From the NCBI GenBank assembly GCA_016844485.1, contig JAENIZ010000042.1, positions 1 to 11,888 of the forward strand: a stretch of 11,888 bases of DNA, in the 5' to 3' direction. Shown here one piece after another: positions 1-7,556 of this stretch (position 1 is the first letter of the stretch; every line of letters begins with the position of its first letter). The translations under genes and the position numbers were made by a program. The notes under the pieces are model-generated. The model saw only the letters and a list, made by a program, of their open reading frames with translations, was not told the origin of the DNA and ran no database searches. The DNA comes from Gammaproteobacteria bacterium. Lineage in GTDB: Bacteria > Pseudomonadota > Gammaproteobacteria > Eutrophobiales > Eutrophobiaceae.

Positions 1-1
1 A

Positions 2-1120
2 ATCATTCTTCATCCTGACATAGATAAAACGGATCCAGGTTATCTGAAACTGACGGAATATCTGTCCGGTTTGCCGAATATCAGCATCAGGACACATAAA
101 GAAATCGGCACGCAGCAAACCCTGACTGAACTATATCTTATCGGTGACACCAAGCCGCTGGATACCGCGGTGATCGAAAGTTTCGAAGTCGTTGAGCGCG
201 TGGTGCGTATATCACGCGAATACCGGATACTGGGGCGGCATAAAGATGATAATCGTCCCAGTCATTTTGAGTATAACGGTGTCCGCTTTGGGCAGGATAC
301 CATGCACGTCTGTGCGGGTCTGTGTGCAGTGGATACACCTGAACATGTTGAAATCATGATGAAGACATTGCGCGATCATGGTCAGCAATGTACTCGCATG
401 GGGGCGTATAAACCGAGGACCAATCCCTATTCCTTCCAGGGGCATGGCAAAAAATGCCTGCCGTATGTGTTTGAACTCGCAGGTAAATACGGCATCAGGG
501 TAATCGCGATGGAGATCACCCATGATAATCATATAGAGGAAATTCATGAGGCACTGGTTCAGGCAGGAAAACCGACAGGTGTAATGTTGCAAATAGGTAC
601 GCGCAACATACAGAATTTTGAACTTCTGAAAAATGCAGGCAGGCAGAAGGAATTTCCCGTGCTGTTAAAGCGTGGGTTCGGCATTACCCTGGAAGAATCA
701 TTGAACGCAGCGGAATATCTGGCGAGTGAAGGAAACCGGAATGTAATCTTTTGTTTGCGCGGCATGAAGACCAATTTTGGTGATCCGCATCGTAATCTGG
801 TGGATTTTGCACATGTGCCCGTCATCAAACGCATGACGCGCATGCCCGTCTGTGTTGACCCTTCACATTCAGTTGGATCCCGGAATGCTGCACCCGATCA
901 GATCCTCGACCTGATGCACGCTGCAGTACAGGGCGTCATTGCCGGCGCCAATATGATCCTGGTGGATTTCCATCCTGAACCGGGCATGGCCCTGGTTGAT
1001 GGACCGCAGGCGTTACGATTAGATGAGCTTCCCTGGCTCCTGGAAGATATTCAAATTGCGCGTGAGGCGTATGAACAACGTTGTAAGTTGACGAAGAAAT
1101 ACATAAAGCGTGAAGCGTGA
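2..1120 (+). CDS. aroF: 3-deoxy-7-phosphoheptulonate (DAHP) synthase, class I-beta (AroF-like), 5'-partial
   Basis: It catalyses the first step of the shikimate pathway, condensing phosphoenolpyruvate with erythrose 4-phosphate to give DAHP in the cytoplasm. The frame is open from base 2 without a start codon, so the gene is cut by the window edge; 372 residues are visible. The first in-frame TTG (71) is not a credible start, because homologous N-terminal sequence continues upstream of it. The first ~90 visible residues resemble the small ferredoxin-like regulatory domain of the Thermotoga-type enzyme. A TIM barrel follows with KPRTNPYSFQG (410-442) and LLKRGF (662-679). Predicted metal ligands are Cys in AGLC (323-325), His in DPSHS (866-868), Glu in HPEP (977-979) and Asp in VDGP (998-1000). 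Leu replaces the usual Pro of AGPC. The last codons overlap a tandem 7-bp repeat, and the gene converges with dksA. The family call is secure; the symbol follows common usage for this class, not E. coli AroF. Confidence 0.93.
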   Translation: MILHPDIDKTDPGYLKLTEYLSGLPNISIRTHKEIGTQQTLTELYLIGDTKPLDTAVIESFEVVERVVRISREYRILGRHKDDNRPSHFEYNGVRFGQDTMHVCAGLCAVDTPEHVEIMMKTLRDHGQQCTRMGAYKPRTNPYSFQGHGKKCLPYVFELAGKYGIRVIAMEITHDNHIEEIHEALVQAGKPTGVMLQIGTRNIQNFELLKNAGRQKEFPVLLKRGFGITLEESLNAAEYLASEGNRNVIFCLRGMKTNFGDPHRNLVDFAHVPVIKRMTRMPVCVDPSHSVGSRNAAPDQILDLMHAAVQGVIAGANMILVDFHPEPGMALVDGPQALRLDELPWLLEDIQIAREAYEQRCKLTKKYIKREA

Positions 1121-1159
1121 AGCGTGTTGCGGAATGCGTTTCACGAAATTCGCTTCACG
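1106..1159. repeat. Tandem heptamers with inverted copy at the aroF/dksA convergent junction
   Basis: Three exact AAGCGTG units lie in tandem at 1106-1126, overlapping the last codons and stop of the DAHP synthase gene. After a short gap the opposite orientation appears: TTTCACG (1139-1145) and CTTCACG (1153-1159). The 9-mer at 1116-1124 is the exact reverse complement of 1151-1159, so transcripts from either strand could fold into a stem. It sits between two convergent genes and could act as a bidirectional terminator. There is no clear T-tract, so termination is an inference. Confidence 0.6.
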
Positions 1160-1162
1160 TGG

Positions 1163-1810
1163 TCAGCCTAAATGCCGCTCCTTGATTTCGTCCAGTGTTT
1201 TGCAATCAATGCAAAGTGTCGCTGTAGGCCTTGCTTCCAGGCGGCGAATACCGATTTCAACACCACATATTTCGCAATAGCCATACTCTGTATTATCCAG
1301 ACTTGTTAATGCTTCGTCGATCTTGTTGATCAATTTGCGTTCACGATCGCGTGTGCGTAATTCCAGGGTAAATTCTTCTTCCTGGGTGGCACGATCATTT
1401 GGATCTGGGAAATTTGACGCCTCATCGCGCATATGGTGAACAGTGCGATCGACTTCTTCCATCAATTCTTTTTTCCAGTTCAGTAATATTGCACGGAAGT
1501 GGGCAGACTGGGCAACCCCCATATATTCTTCCCCGCGTTTTGCCTGATAGGGGATAAATTTTTCTTTCGTTGTTTTGGTTTGTTTTTCGATTTTATAGAC
1601 TTTACCCATTTTCCTGTTTGCTGTTTTATTTTTGGCAGTTGTGGTCTTGTTTTTTAAGGACAGGGATTTCTTTACGGCTTTTTTATTTGTCGTTTTCTTT
1701 TTCATGCCAGCGGCTTTCTTTACCACAGTTTTCTTGTTGGCAGTTGATCTTTTTGCTGTTTTTTTTCCAGCTGCGGTTTTTCCCCTGACCGCATTTTTCA
1801 TTTTAGGCAC
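1163..1810 (-). CDS. dksA: RNA polymerase-binding transcription factor DksA with a lysine-rich N-terminal tail
   Basis: DksA inserts a coiled coil into the RNA polymerase secondary channel and, with ppGpp, adjusts promoter activity during the stringent response. Residues from about 87 to 215 match E. coli DksA closely. The coiled-coil tip keeps the two key aspartates (DPND, about D136 and D139), and the four-cysteine zinc finger is complete at C179, C182, C200 and C203. The protein has 215 residues against 151 in E. coli. The excess is a Lys/Thr/Ala-rich tail over about residues 1-68, similar in style to histone H1 and probably disordered. The GTG start at 1810 is chosen because GGAGGT (1822-1817) lies 6 nt upstream; the next ATG (1801) would be too far from it. 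ATG at 1609 (Met68) would give a protein of E. coli length but has only a poorly spaced AGGA. A promoter lies just upstream. Similar tails occur in some other proteobacterial DksA proteins. Confidence 0.95.
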   Translation of the reverse strand: MPKMKNAVRGKTAAGKKTAKRSTANKKTVVKKAAGMKKKTTNKKAVKKSLSLKNKTTTAKNKTANRKMGKVYKIEKQTKTTKEKFIPYQAKRGEEYMGVAQSAHFRAILLNWKKELMEEVDRTVHHMRDEASNFPDPNDRATQEEEFTLELRTRDRERKLINKIDEALTSLDNTEYGYCEICGVEIGIRRLEARPTATLCIDCKTLDEIKERHLG

Positions 1811-1816
1811 GGCACA

Positions 1817-1822
1817 ACCTCC
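1817..1822 (-). promoter_or_regulatory. Shine-Dalgarno site deciding the dksA GTG start
   Basis: On the minus strand the sequence reads GGAGGT, six bases before GTG at 1810. This perfect anti-16S match supports GTG rather than the ATG nine bases further in. Confidence 0.8.
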
Positions 1823-1844
1823 GCCCGTTCAAAATAAGCGTGCA

Positions 1845-1873
1845 TCTATACCAGAAAGAAAAAAATGTGGCAA
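1845..1873 (-). promoter_or_regulatory. Sigma-70-type promoter for dksA
   Basis: Read on the minus strand, a -35 element TTGCCA (1873-1868; five of six consensus bases) is followed after exactly 17 bp by a -10 element TATAGA (1850-1845; four of six). Transcription would begin near 1838, giving a leader of roughly 28 nt that contains the GGAGGT site. This suggests dksA is transcribed independently of the upstream queF-cysZ pair. It was recognised by eye only. Confidence 0.6.
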
Positions 1874-1899
1874 TCATGATTTGAATAAACATGGTTAGA

Positions 1900-2622
1900 T
1901 CAGACAGGACGGATTCTTTCCACCCACATTTTTGTTGCCCCGCATACAGCTACCGGAATGGCAATAAAATTGATGACGGGAATAAGTGTCAGCACCAGTG
2001 CGCCCATCCCGAAGCCAAAGGCAAGCTGGCGTTTTGCCTTCATGGCATTACGCTGCTCCGGGAAAATTATACCGTGATTTCCCATGGGATAGTCCATATA
2101 TTCCAATGCCAGCAACCATGCGCCAAAAAGAAACCACAAAAAGGGGGCAGTAAACTGGATAAGGGGTATGAAAAAAAGAAAGAATAAGGGGATTGCCCGT
2201 ATTGCAAAATAGGTAAATTTTTTGAATTCAGACTTAATGGCCTTTTTGACCTGGGCGGGTAACTGGGAGAGACCACCGGTATCCGATAGCTTTACACCTG
2301 TAATGTGCACTTCGGCCGCTTCGGCAAGAAAGCCATTGAAAGGAGCAGCAATCAGGTTGGCAACGATGGAAGAACAAAAGAAGACAACTGTTAATGCCAC
2401 AATGACAAACAGCGGCCAAAGCAACCAACGTAACCATTCCCACCATCCTGTTAACCATGAATTAATAAATTCATTCACCAGGTGGGCGCCATAAATAAGC
2501 GCACCGGCAAATAATAACGAATTGATCAATAAGGGGATTATGACATAGAGCCGCACCCCGGGTTTTAGGATCAGGCTGAAACCCTTGATGGCATATTTAA
2601 AACCACTGACAAAGTCGCCCAT
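1900..2622 (-). CDS. cysZ: Sulfate transporter CysZ (EI24 family)
   Basis: CysZ is an inner-membrane sulfate permease supplying sulfate for cysteine synthesis. The 240-residue protein has four long hydrophobic stretches at about residues 27-51, 64-95, 138-178 and 201-234. It shares many blocks with E. coli CysZ: the N-terminal KPGVRLYVIIPLLIN region, ANLIAAPFNGFLAE, WFLFGAWLLALEYMDYP with the following NHG, and the C-terminal PVAVCGATKMWV. Length agrees with the family (E. coli about 253). The ATG at 2622 begins 21 bp after the queF stop, with no clear Shine-Dalgarno sequence, so co-transcription with queF is likely. No cysK or other cys gene is adjacent. In E. coli cysZ is divergent from zipA-ligA; here the same arrangement holds with queF and smc placed between them. 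The family call is firm; transport itself is inferred from homology. Confidence 0.92.
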   Translation of the reverse strand: MGDFVSGFKYAIKGFSLILKPGVRLYVIIPLLINSLLFAGALIYGAHLVNEFINSWLTGWWEWLRWLLWPLFVIVALTVVFFCSSIVANLIAAPFNGFLAEAAEVHITGVKLSDTGGLSQLPAQVKKAIKSEFKKFTYFAIRAIPLFFLFFIPLIQFTAPFLWFLFGAWLLALEYMDYPMGNHGIIFPEQRNAMKAKRQLAFGFGMGALVLTLIPVINFIAIPVAVCGATKMWVERIRPV

Positions 2623-2643
2623 GGTAAAGTCGTTATCACATTT

Positions 2644-3033
2644 CTATGGCAAGGTCACTTCAAGAGGTGATTCCCAGCCATCCCTGCGGTGTTGAGCGAC
2701 AACCGTCGTATAGATACCACCCCGGACATTAAATCTGGCAGTAATGCGTATGAATCTGGGTGTAATTGCTGAGACGAGATCTTCCAGGACCTTATTGGTC
2801 ACAGCTTCGTGAAAGACGCCTTTATCCCGGTATGACCAGATGTAAAGCTTCAGCGCTTTCAGTTCCAGACACAGTGCATCGGGCACATAATCGATATTCA
2901 GTGTCGCAAAGTCAGGTTGCCCGGTCTTCGGGCATAGACAGGTGAATTCGGGGATATTGATATGAATCGTATAATCCCTTGCAGGATTCGGATTGGGAAA
3001 AGTCTCCAATATCTCCCTGGGTTCTGAAGGCAT
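2644..3033 (-). CDS. queF: NADPH-dependent 7-cyano-7-deazaguanine (preQ0) reductase QueF, short type
   Basis: QueF reduces the nitrile of preQ0 to the aminomethyl group of preQ1 on the way to queuosine in tRNA, working in the cytosol as a T-fold oligomer. At 129 residues it is the unimodular Bacillus-type form, not the roughly 280-residue form of E. coli. The active-site segment EFTCLCPKTGQPDF contains the catalytic cysteine (Cys34, aligned with Cys55 in B. subtilis) and the aspartate Asp41. The QueF-specific motif runs from ELKALKLY (Glu57) through SYRDKG to FHE (His75, Glu76). A second cysteine (Cys32) sits two residues before the catalytic one. The ATG at 3033 lacks a clear Shine-Dalgarno sequence. 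The gene is first in a probable two-gene unit with cysZ and is divergent from smc. No other queuosine gene lies in the window. Confidence 0.95.
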   Translation of the reverse strand: MPSEPREILETFPNPNPARDYTIHINIPEFTCLCPKTGQPDFATLNIDYVPDALCLELKALKLYIWSYRDKGVFHEAVTNKVLEDLVSAITPRFIRITARFNVRGGIYTTVVAQHRRDGWESPLEVTLP

Positions 3034-3239
3034 ATTTTTAGCGTTCGTTTGTTAAATTATTCAAGTTCGCAAAACATAACATAAATACCTGAAAAAATTG
3101 CGGATGGTTTTTAAGAGAGCCCATTAAGTGTACTATTTAATACTTTAAATAATAATAACTTATATAACTATTTTAATGTAAATAATAGATATAAATCACG
3201 CTTGATTTATATGGTGTGATCTCTGTATTGTTACGCCAC
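3034..3239. promoter_or_regulatory. AT-rich divergent intergenic region between queF and smc
   Basis: About 200 bp between two divergent starts must hold promoters for both transcription units. It is strongly A+T-rich, especially 3130-3200, with several TATA-like hexamers (for example TATAAC at 3163-3168 and TATAAA at 3190-3195). None pairs with a convincing -35 at normal spacing, so no promoter is placed exactly. It contains the inverted repeat at 3189-3212. No preQ1 riboswitch was recognised upstream of queF. Confidence 0.5.
3189..3212. repeat. Perfect 10-bp inverted repeat upstream of smc
   Basis: ATATAAATCA (3189-3198) and TGATTTATAT (3203-3212) are exact reverse complements separated by 4 bp (CGCT). 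The element ends 27 bp before the smc ATG. It could be an operator for a dimeric regulator, or an AU-rich hairpin in the smc leader. Function is not known from sequence. Confidence 0.6.
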
Positions 3240-6200
3240 ATGCGCTTACGCACAATAAAATTATCCGGCTTTAAATCCTTCGTCGATCCCACCACCCTTA
3301 CTGTCCCCGCCAACCTGGTAGGTATCGTGGGGCCTAACGGTTGCGGCAAGTCAAATATCATCGATGCCGTCATGTGGGTCATGGGGGAAAGCTCCGCCAA
3401 ACATCTGCGCGGTGATGCCCTTACCGATGTGATTTTCAATGGCTCCAGTGCCCGTAACCCGGTGGGTCAGGCCGCAGTGGAACTGGTATTTGATAACTCA
3501 GACAACAAACTTGGTGGTCAATACGCCAGCTATAACGAAATTTCGATCAAGCGCCAGATTAATCGTGACGCAGTTTCAAACTATTACCTGAACGGGACCC
3601 GGTGCCGGCGGCGTGATATCACGGCTATCTTTTTAGGCACTGGTCTGGGCCCGCGAAGTTACGCCATTATTGAACAGGGCATGATCTCCCGCATGATTGA
3701 GGCCAAACCGGAGGAATTACGCACATTTATAGAGGAAGCTGCCGGGATTTCCAGATACCGGGAACGCCGCAGGGAAACGGAAAACCGGATAAGACATACA
3801 AAAGAAAACATTGCCCGGTTAAACGACATCCGTGAAGAGCTGGATAAGCAACTCAAACATTTGCAGCATCAGGCAAAGGCGGCTGAACGTTACCAGAACT
3901 TGAAGAAAGAACAACGGCAATTTGATGCGGAACTCCATGCTTTGAACTGGAAGGTGTTGAAACAGCAGTCTGAACAAGAGTTAGAGGAGACAAGAAAACG
4001 CGAGAACCTGGTCGAGGCGGGGATGGCCGAGCTGCGTCAGATGGAAAGCACTATTGAAAAACAGCGTGATGTTTTATCAGCAGCAAATGAAAATTTTAAT
4101 TCTGCACAATCCGATTTTTATCGCATTGGCGGAGAGATCTCGCAACTTGAACAGAAGATACAGCACACCAGGGAACGTATAGTCACCACAGAGCAGGATC
4201 TGGAGCATGCGCGCAAAGAAGTGCAGCAGGTCCAGGAACAGCAAAAACAGGATGAGGTAAAACTCGCTGAGCTAATAACCACATCAAAAAATCTTGAACC
4301 TCAATTACGAGGTTCACGCAGTGAAGGTGACAAGGCTTATGCGTTACTGAACCAGTCCGAACAGGCCATGCAGGCATGGCAATCGGAGTGGGAAACCTTC
4401 AACGAGACTGTCGCTGAATATGCCCGTCATGGAGAAGTGGGGCAAACACGCCTGGAACACCTTGAACTCAGTCTGGAAGACGTCGAACAACGAAGGAAAT
4501 CACTGGAACAGGAGTTGGAAACAATAGATCAGGACGCATTACAAAAGATTATTGCCAAACACTCCAACCATGTTAAGGAAGCGGGAACTGAACTGGCAAA
4601 ATTGAATAAAGGGTTGGATGACAAACGCAAGCAATTGCCGGTTATCAGGAAGGCCACGCAACAACTTAATGACAAACTCAATGAAGGGCGTTTGCAACAT
4701 CAGAAACTCGAAGGCCGTCTCGCTTCTCTGGAAGCATTGCAGCAATCCGCACTGGGACAGGATCAGGACCAGATCATTAAGTGGCTGAAAGATGCAGGGT
4801 TATCCAGGCAACCCAGGCTGGCCCAGCAGATCAATGTTGATCCGGAATGGGCGCATGCGGTTGAAATTGTCCTCGGCCAATATCTGCATGATGTCTGCGT
4901 TGACGATATCACACAGTTGACACGCAAGCTGAATCAACTTGAACGTGGCCAATTGGGAATTGTTGGGTCCAAAACATCAGTTGATGTTAAAGCGAAAGGC
5001 CGCTTTCCATCTCTGGCTGACAAAATTAAAGGCACATTCCCCCTGAAACACCTGTTGCTGGAAGTTTATGTCGCGGACGATCTGAAATTTGCGCTGGACA
5101 TGCGCTCCGATCTCAAAGGTATGGAATCGGTCATCACCCGTGATGGCCTCTGGCTGGGCGCAAACTGGGCGCGTGTATCGAGAGGCAAGGATGAACAGGC
5201 GGGCATGTTATCGCGTGAACAGGAAATGCAGAAGCTGAAAGATGAACTTGCCGTATCAAAGAAGAATTTGAAGGAACTGGAAGACAAGGCAAATCAGGGC
5301 CAGACAGAACTGGAGCAGACAGAGCAACAATTCAATGAAATATTGTCAAAGCTGCATAATGAACAGGAAGTGTTGTCCCAATATCGTACGGAACTGGTAA
5401 CCGGCCAAACACAACTGGAACAGGCTGCGGCGCGTGCTGATCGTATCAATGATGAACTTGACGACCTGCGCGAACAGTCAATGGGCAACAAAAATGAACT
5501 GGTTACTGTTCAAGATAATTTGAAACGGGTGACTGGCAACCAGAAGGAATTGGAAAATCAACGCGCTGAATTGATCACTTTACGTGATAAGCACCGTGAG
5601 TCACTTTTTAAGGTCCGTGAACGGTGGCAACAGACGCATGAAGAAAGCCATGGTATTGCCTTGCAACTGGAATCCATCAGTTCAAAGCGCGCTTCACTGG
5701 AACAGTCCATCAAACGCAGTCAAATACAAATTTCGCATTTGCAAACCCGTTGTGCAGATCTCAACAAGACGCTGACAGATAATAAATCCCCTGTAAAGGA
5801 CATGCAGGCGACACTTGAAGGCAAACTTAAGGAAAAAGTCAATGCTGAAAAGAAACTGGGGGATGCACGAACGCGGGTACAGCAGACGGAAACAACGTTA
5901 CGGGACAAGGAACAGCTACGCACACAACAGGAACATCGTATCCAGGAATTAAGAGATAATCTTGAGAAGGCGAGACTTGTAACACAGGAGAGCCGTGTAC
6001 GTTTACAAACGATAGAAGAGCAATTACGGACATTGGGTCATGAAGTGCAACAGGTATTGGCCACTATTGAAGAAGGAGCAGAAATATCAGTCTGGCGCGA
6101 ACGTCTGGAGCGTGTACATCAAAAGATTCAGCGGTTGGGGCCAATCAACCTTGCCGCCATTGATGAATTTAATCAATTATCCGAACGTAAGTCGTATTTG

Positions 6201-6752
6201 GACAGACAGAATGCAGATCTTAATGAAGCATTAAAAACCCTGGAAAATGCCATTCGCAAGATAGACAAAGAATCACGTTCACGTTTCAAGGACACCTTTG
6301 ATCAGTTGAATACAAATTTACAGGAGACTTTCCCGCAACTGTTTGGCGGAGGCAAGGCCTATCTGGAACTTGCCGGCGATGATTTGCTGGAAACCGGTGT
6401 GACCATCATGGCGCGTCCCCCGGGGAAACGTAACAGTACCATTCATCTGCTTTCGGGTGGGGAAAAGGCGTTGACTGCTGTTGCACTGGTATTTGCCATT
6501 TTCAAGCTGAATCCTGCACCATTCTGCATCCTGGACGAGGTAGACGCACCGCTTGATGACACTAATGTCGGGCGTTTTGGCGAATTGTTAACCTCCATGT
6601 CAAATGATGTTCAATTTATATTCGTTACCCACAATAAGATCACCATGGAGATTGCGCATCAACTGCTGGGCGTGACCATGTATGAAGCAGGGGTTTCACG
6701 GCTGGTCACAGTTGATGTTGATGAGGCAGTAAAATTGGCGGCCACTGCCTGA
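3240..6752 (+). CDS. smc: Chromosome segregation ATPase SMC
   Basis: SMC forms long antiparallel coiled-coil dimers that, with ScpA and ScpB, extrude DNA loops and compact the nucleoid. The 1170-residue product has a complete architecture. An N-terminal ABC half carries Walker A GPNGCGKSN (residues 31-39). Two long Gln/Glu-rich coiled coils (about 170-500 and 665-1000) flank a globular hinge (about 505-660). The C-terminal half carries the signature LSGGEKALTAVAL (near residue 1070) and Walker B CILDEVDAPLDD (Asp1099, Glu1100). ATG 3240 is preferred over GTG 3216, because family members begin MRL.IKL.GFKSFVDPT directly; the GTG would add eight unmatched residues. Neither start has a Shine-Dalgarno sequence. 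scpA and scpB are not nearby. zipA and ligA follow on the same strand, the usual proteobacterial order. No defect is seen. Confidence 0.96.
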   Translation: MRLRTIKLSGFKSFVDPTTLTVPANLVGIVGPNGCGKSNIIDAVMWVMGESSAKHLRGDALTDVIFNGSSARNPVGQAAVELVFDNSDNKLGGQYASYNEISIKRQINRDAVSNYYLNGTRCRRRDITAIFLGTGLGPRSYAIIEQGMISRMIEAKPEELRTFIEEAAGISRYRERRRETENRIRHTKENIARLNDIREELDKQLKHLQHQAKAAERYQNLKKEQRQFDAELHALNWKVLKQQSEQELEETRKRENLVEAGMAELRQMESTIEKQRDVLSAANENFNSAQSDFYRIGGEISQLEQKIQHTRERIVTTEQDLEHARKEVQQVQEQQKQDEVKLAELITTSKNLEPQLRGSRSEGDKAYALLNQSEQAMQAWQSEWETFNETVAEYARHGEVGQTRLEHLELSLEDVEQRRKSLEQELETIDQDALQKIIAKHSNHVKEAGTELAKLNKGLDDKRKQLPVIRKATQQLNDKLNEGRLQHQKLEGRLASLEALQQSALGQDQDQIIKWLKDAGLSRQPRLAQQINVDPEWAHAVEIVLGQYLHDVCVDDITQLTRKLNQLERGQLGIVGSKTSVDVKAKGRFPSLADKIKGTFPLKHLLLEVYVADDLKFALDMRSDLKGMESVITRDGLWLGANWARVSRGKDEQAGMLSREQEMQKLKDELAVSKKNLKELEDKANQGQTELEQTEQQFNEILSKLHNEQEVLSQYRTELVTGQTQLEQAAARADRINDELDDLREQSMGNKNELVTVQDNLKRVTGNQKELENQRAELITLRDKHRESLFKVRERWQQTHEESHGIALQLESISSKRASLEQSIKRSQIQISHLQTRCADLNKTLTDNKSPVKDMQATLEGKLKEKVNAEKKLGDARTRVQQTETTLRDKEQLRTQQEHRIQELRDNLEKARLVTQESRVRLQTIEEQLRTLGHEVQQVLATIEEGAEISVWRERLERVHQKIQRLGPINLAAIDEFNQLSERKSYLDRQNADLNEALKTLENAIRKIDKESRSRFKDTFDQLNTNLQETFPQLFGGGKAYLELAGDDLLETGVTIMARPPGKRNSTIHLLSGGEKALTAVALVFAIFKLNPAPFCILDEVDAPLDDTNVGRFGELLTSMSNDVQFIFVTHNKITMEIAHQLLGVTMYEAGVSRLVTVDVDEAVKLAATA

Positions 6753-6758
6753 GATAGT

Positions 6759-6827
6759 CACAAGTTACAAGTGAAAAGTAGCAAGTGCGGATTTTAGTAC
6801 AAAATAATCTTATGGCTTGCAACTTAT
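6759..6827. repeat. Heptad repeats with inverted counterpart in the smc-zipA gap
   Basis: Directly after the smc stop lie four degenerate 7-mers, CACAAGT, TACAAGT, GAAAAGT and AGCAAGT (6759-6786), sharing an AAGT end. The opposite orientation follows: reverse-complemented, 6827-6807 reads TATAAGT, TGCAAGC, CATAAGA. CTTGCAACTT (6816-6825) pairs with AAGTTACAAG (6762-6771) at nine of ten positions, so a stem-loop is possible. The layout mirrors the repeat after the DAHP synthase gene, with a different unit sequence. It occupies most of the 99-bp gap before zipA. Confidence 0.5.
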
Positions 6828-6851
6828 AACCAATCATTAATCACTGAAGTC

Positions 6852-7556
6852 ATGAATGACCTGCGTTTAATACTGCTTGGTGTCGGAGTATTGGTTATCG
6901 CAGGCATTTATTTATGGGGGACAATCAAGCAAAAACGTGATATTCGATCGAAGATCGAAAATTATCCCTCGTTTAACCATGATGGCATCGCCAATCTGAA
7001 AATTAAACCAGGAGTTAATCTAAACGAAGATTTTTCGGTCGCGATAGCTAAACTTATTTCTTTCCTGCATCAATCCAGACAAGATGTAAAAACTGATGTG
7101 CCTGAGTTACACCACGTAGATCGGGTGTCTGTACCTGAAGATATCAGCAAGGAGCAGATTATTGCTTTGTATATTACCGCCTATCCACACCAATCATTCA
7201 GCGGCCCGGATATTTTGCAGGCTATTGAATCTGCTGGTATGCATTTTGGGGCAATGAATATTTTCCATCATTATGGGGTTAATCAGACGCACTCAAAGCA
7301 GGTCTTGTTCAGTCTTGCAAACATGCTTGAACCAGGACATTTTGATCTTGATACGATGGATGTATTTACAACCACTGGCCTTGCGATGTTTATGTGTCTT
7401 CCGGCAGAACTGGAAGGTACAGCAGCATTTGATTTGCTGCTGGGGACTGCACAGGCACTTGCAGATTCATTATCGGGGGAAGTGCGCGATGCCGAACATA
7501 AATTACTTAATCCGGCCTCAATAAAAAAGATGCGAGATCACGCAAGTCTTTATTAA
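6852..7556 (+). CDS. zipA: Cell division protein ZipA, short-linker form
   Basis: ZipA is an inner-membrane protein that binds the C-terminal tail of FtsZ and tethers the Z-ring early in division. The 234-residue product starts with a single transmembrane segment (about residues 4-24) preceded by only a few residues, then a basic KQKR cluster (26-29), the typical N-out arrangement. Residues from about 95 to 230 match the ZipA FtsZ-binding fold, including ILQAIESAGMHFGAMNIFHH, VLFSLANMLEPGHFD and TTTGLAMFMCLP. The linker is about 65 residues and lacks the long Pro/Gln-rich stretch of E. coli ZipA (328 residues). ATG 6852 has only a weak upstream purine stretch. The position between smc and ligA supports the call. 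Confidence 0.93.
   Translation: MNDLRLILLGVGVLVIAGIYLWGTIKQKRDIRSKIENYPSFNHDGIANLKIKPGVNLNEDFSVAIAKLISFLHQSRQDVKTDVPELHHVDRVSVPEDISKEQIIALYITAYPHQSFSGPDILQAIESAGMHFGAMNIFHHYGVNQTHSKQVLFSLANMLEPGHFDLDTMDVFTTTGLAMFMCLPAELEGTAAFDLLLGTAQALADSLSGEVRDAEHKLLNPASIKKMRDHASLY

Noticed and set aside
1570..1898. Plus-strand hydrophobic open frames rich in Phe and Leu opposite dksA
   Set aside because: They are the mirror of lysine codons (AAA/AAG read as TTT/CTT) in the DksA tail; the minus-strand gene has full homology, a promoter and a ribosome site.
3034..3130. preQ1 riboswitch in front of queF
   Set aside because: The leader is short and AT-rich, and I see no recognisable preQ1 aptamer stem or C-rich loop pattern on the minus strand.
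3189..3212. FNR/CRP-type box at the smc inverted repeat
   Set aside because: The FNR consensus is TTGAT-N4-ATCAA; here the half-sites face the other way (AATCA-N4-TGATT), so it is not an FNR site.
6944..6962. Palindrome TTCGATCGAA inside zipA
   Set aside because: It lies within conserved-frame coding sequence with no partner element; probably chance.
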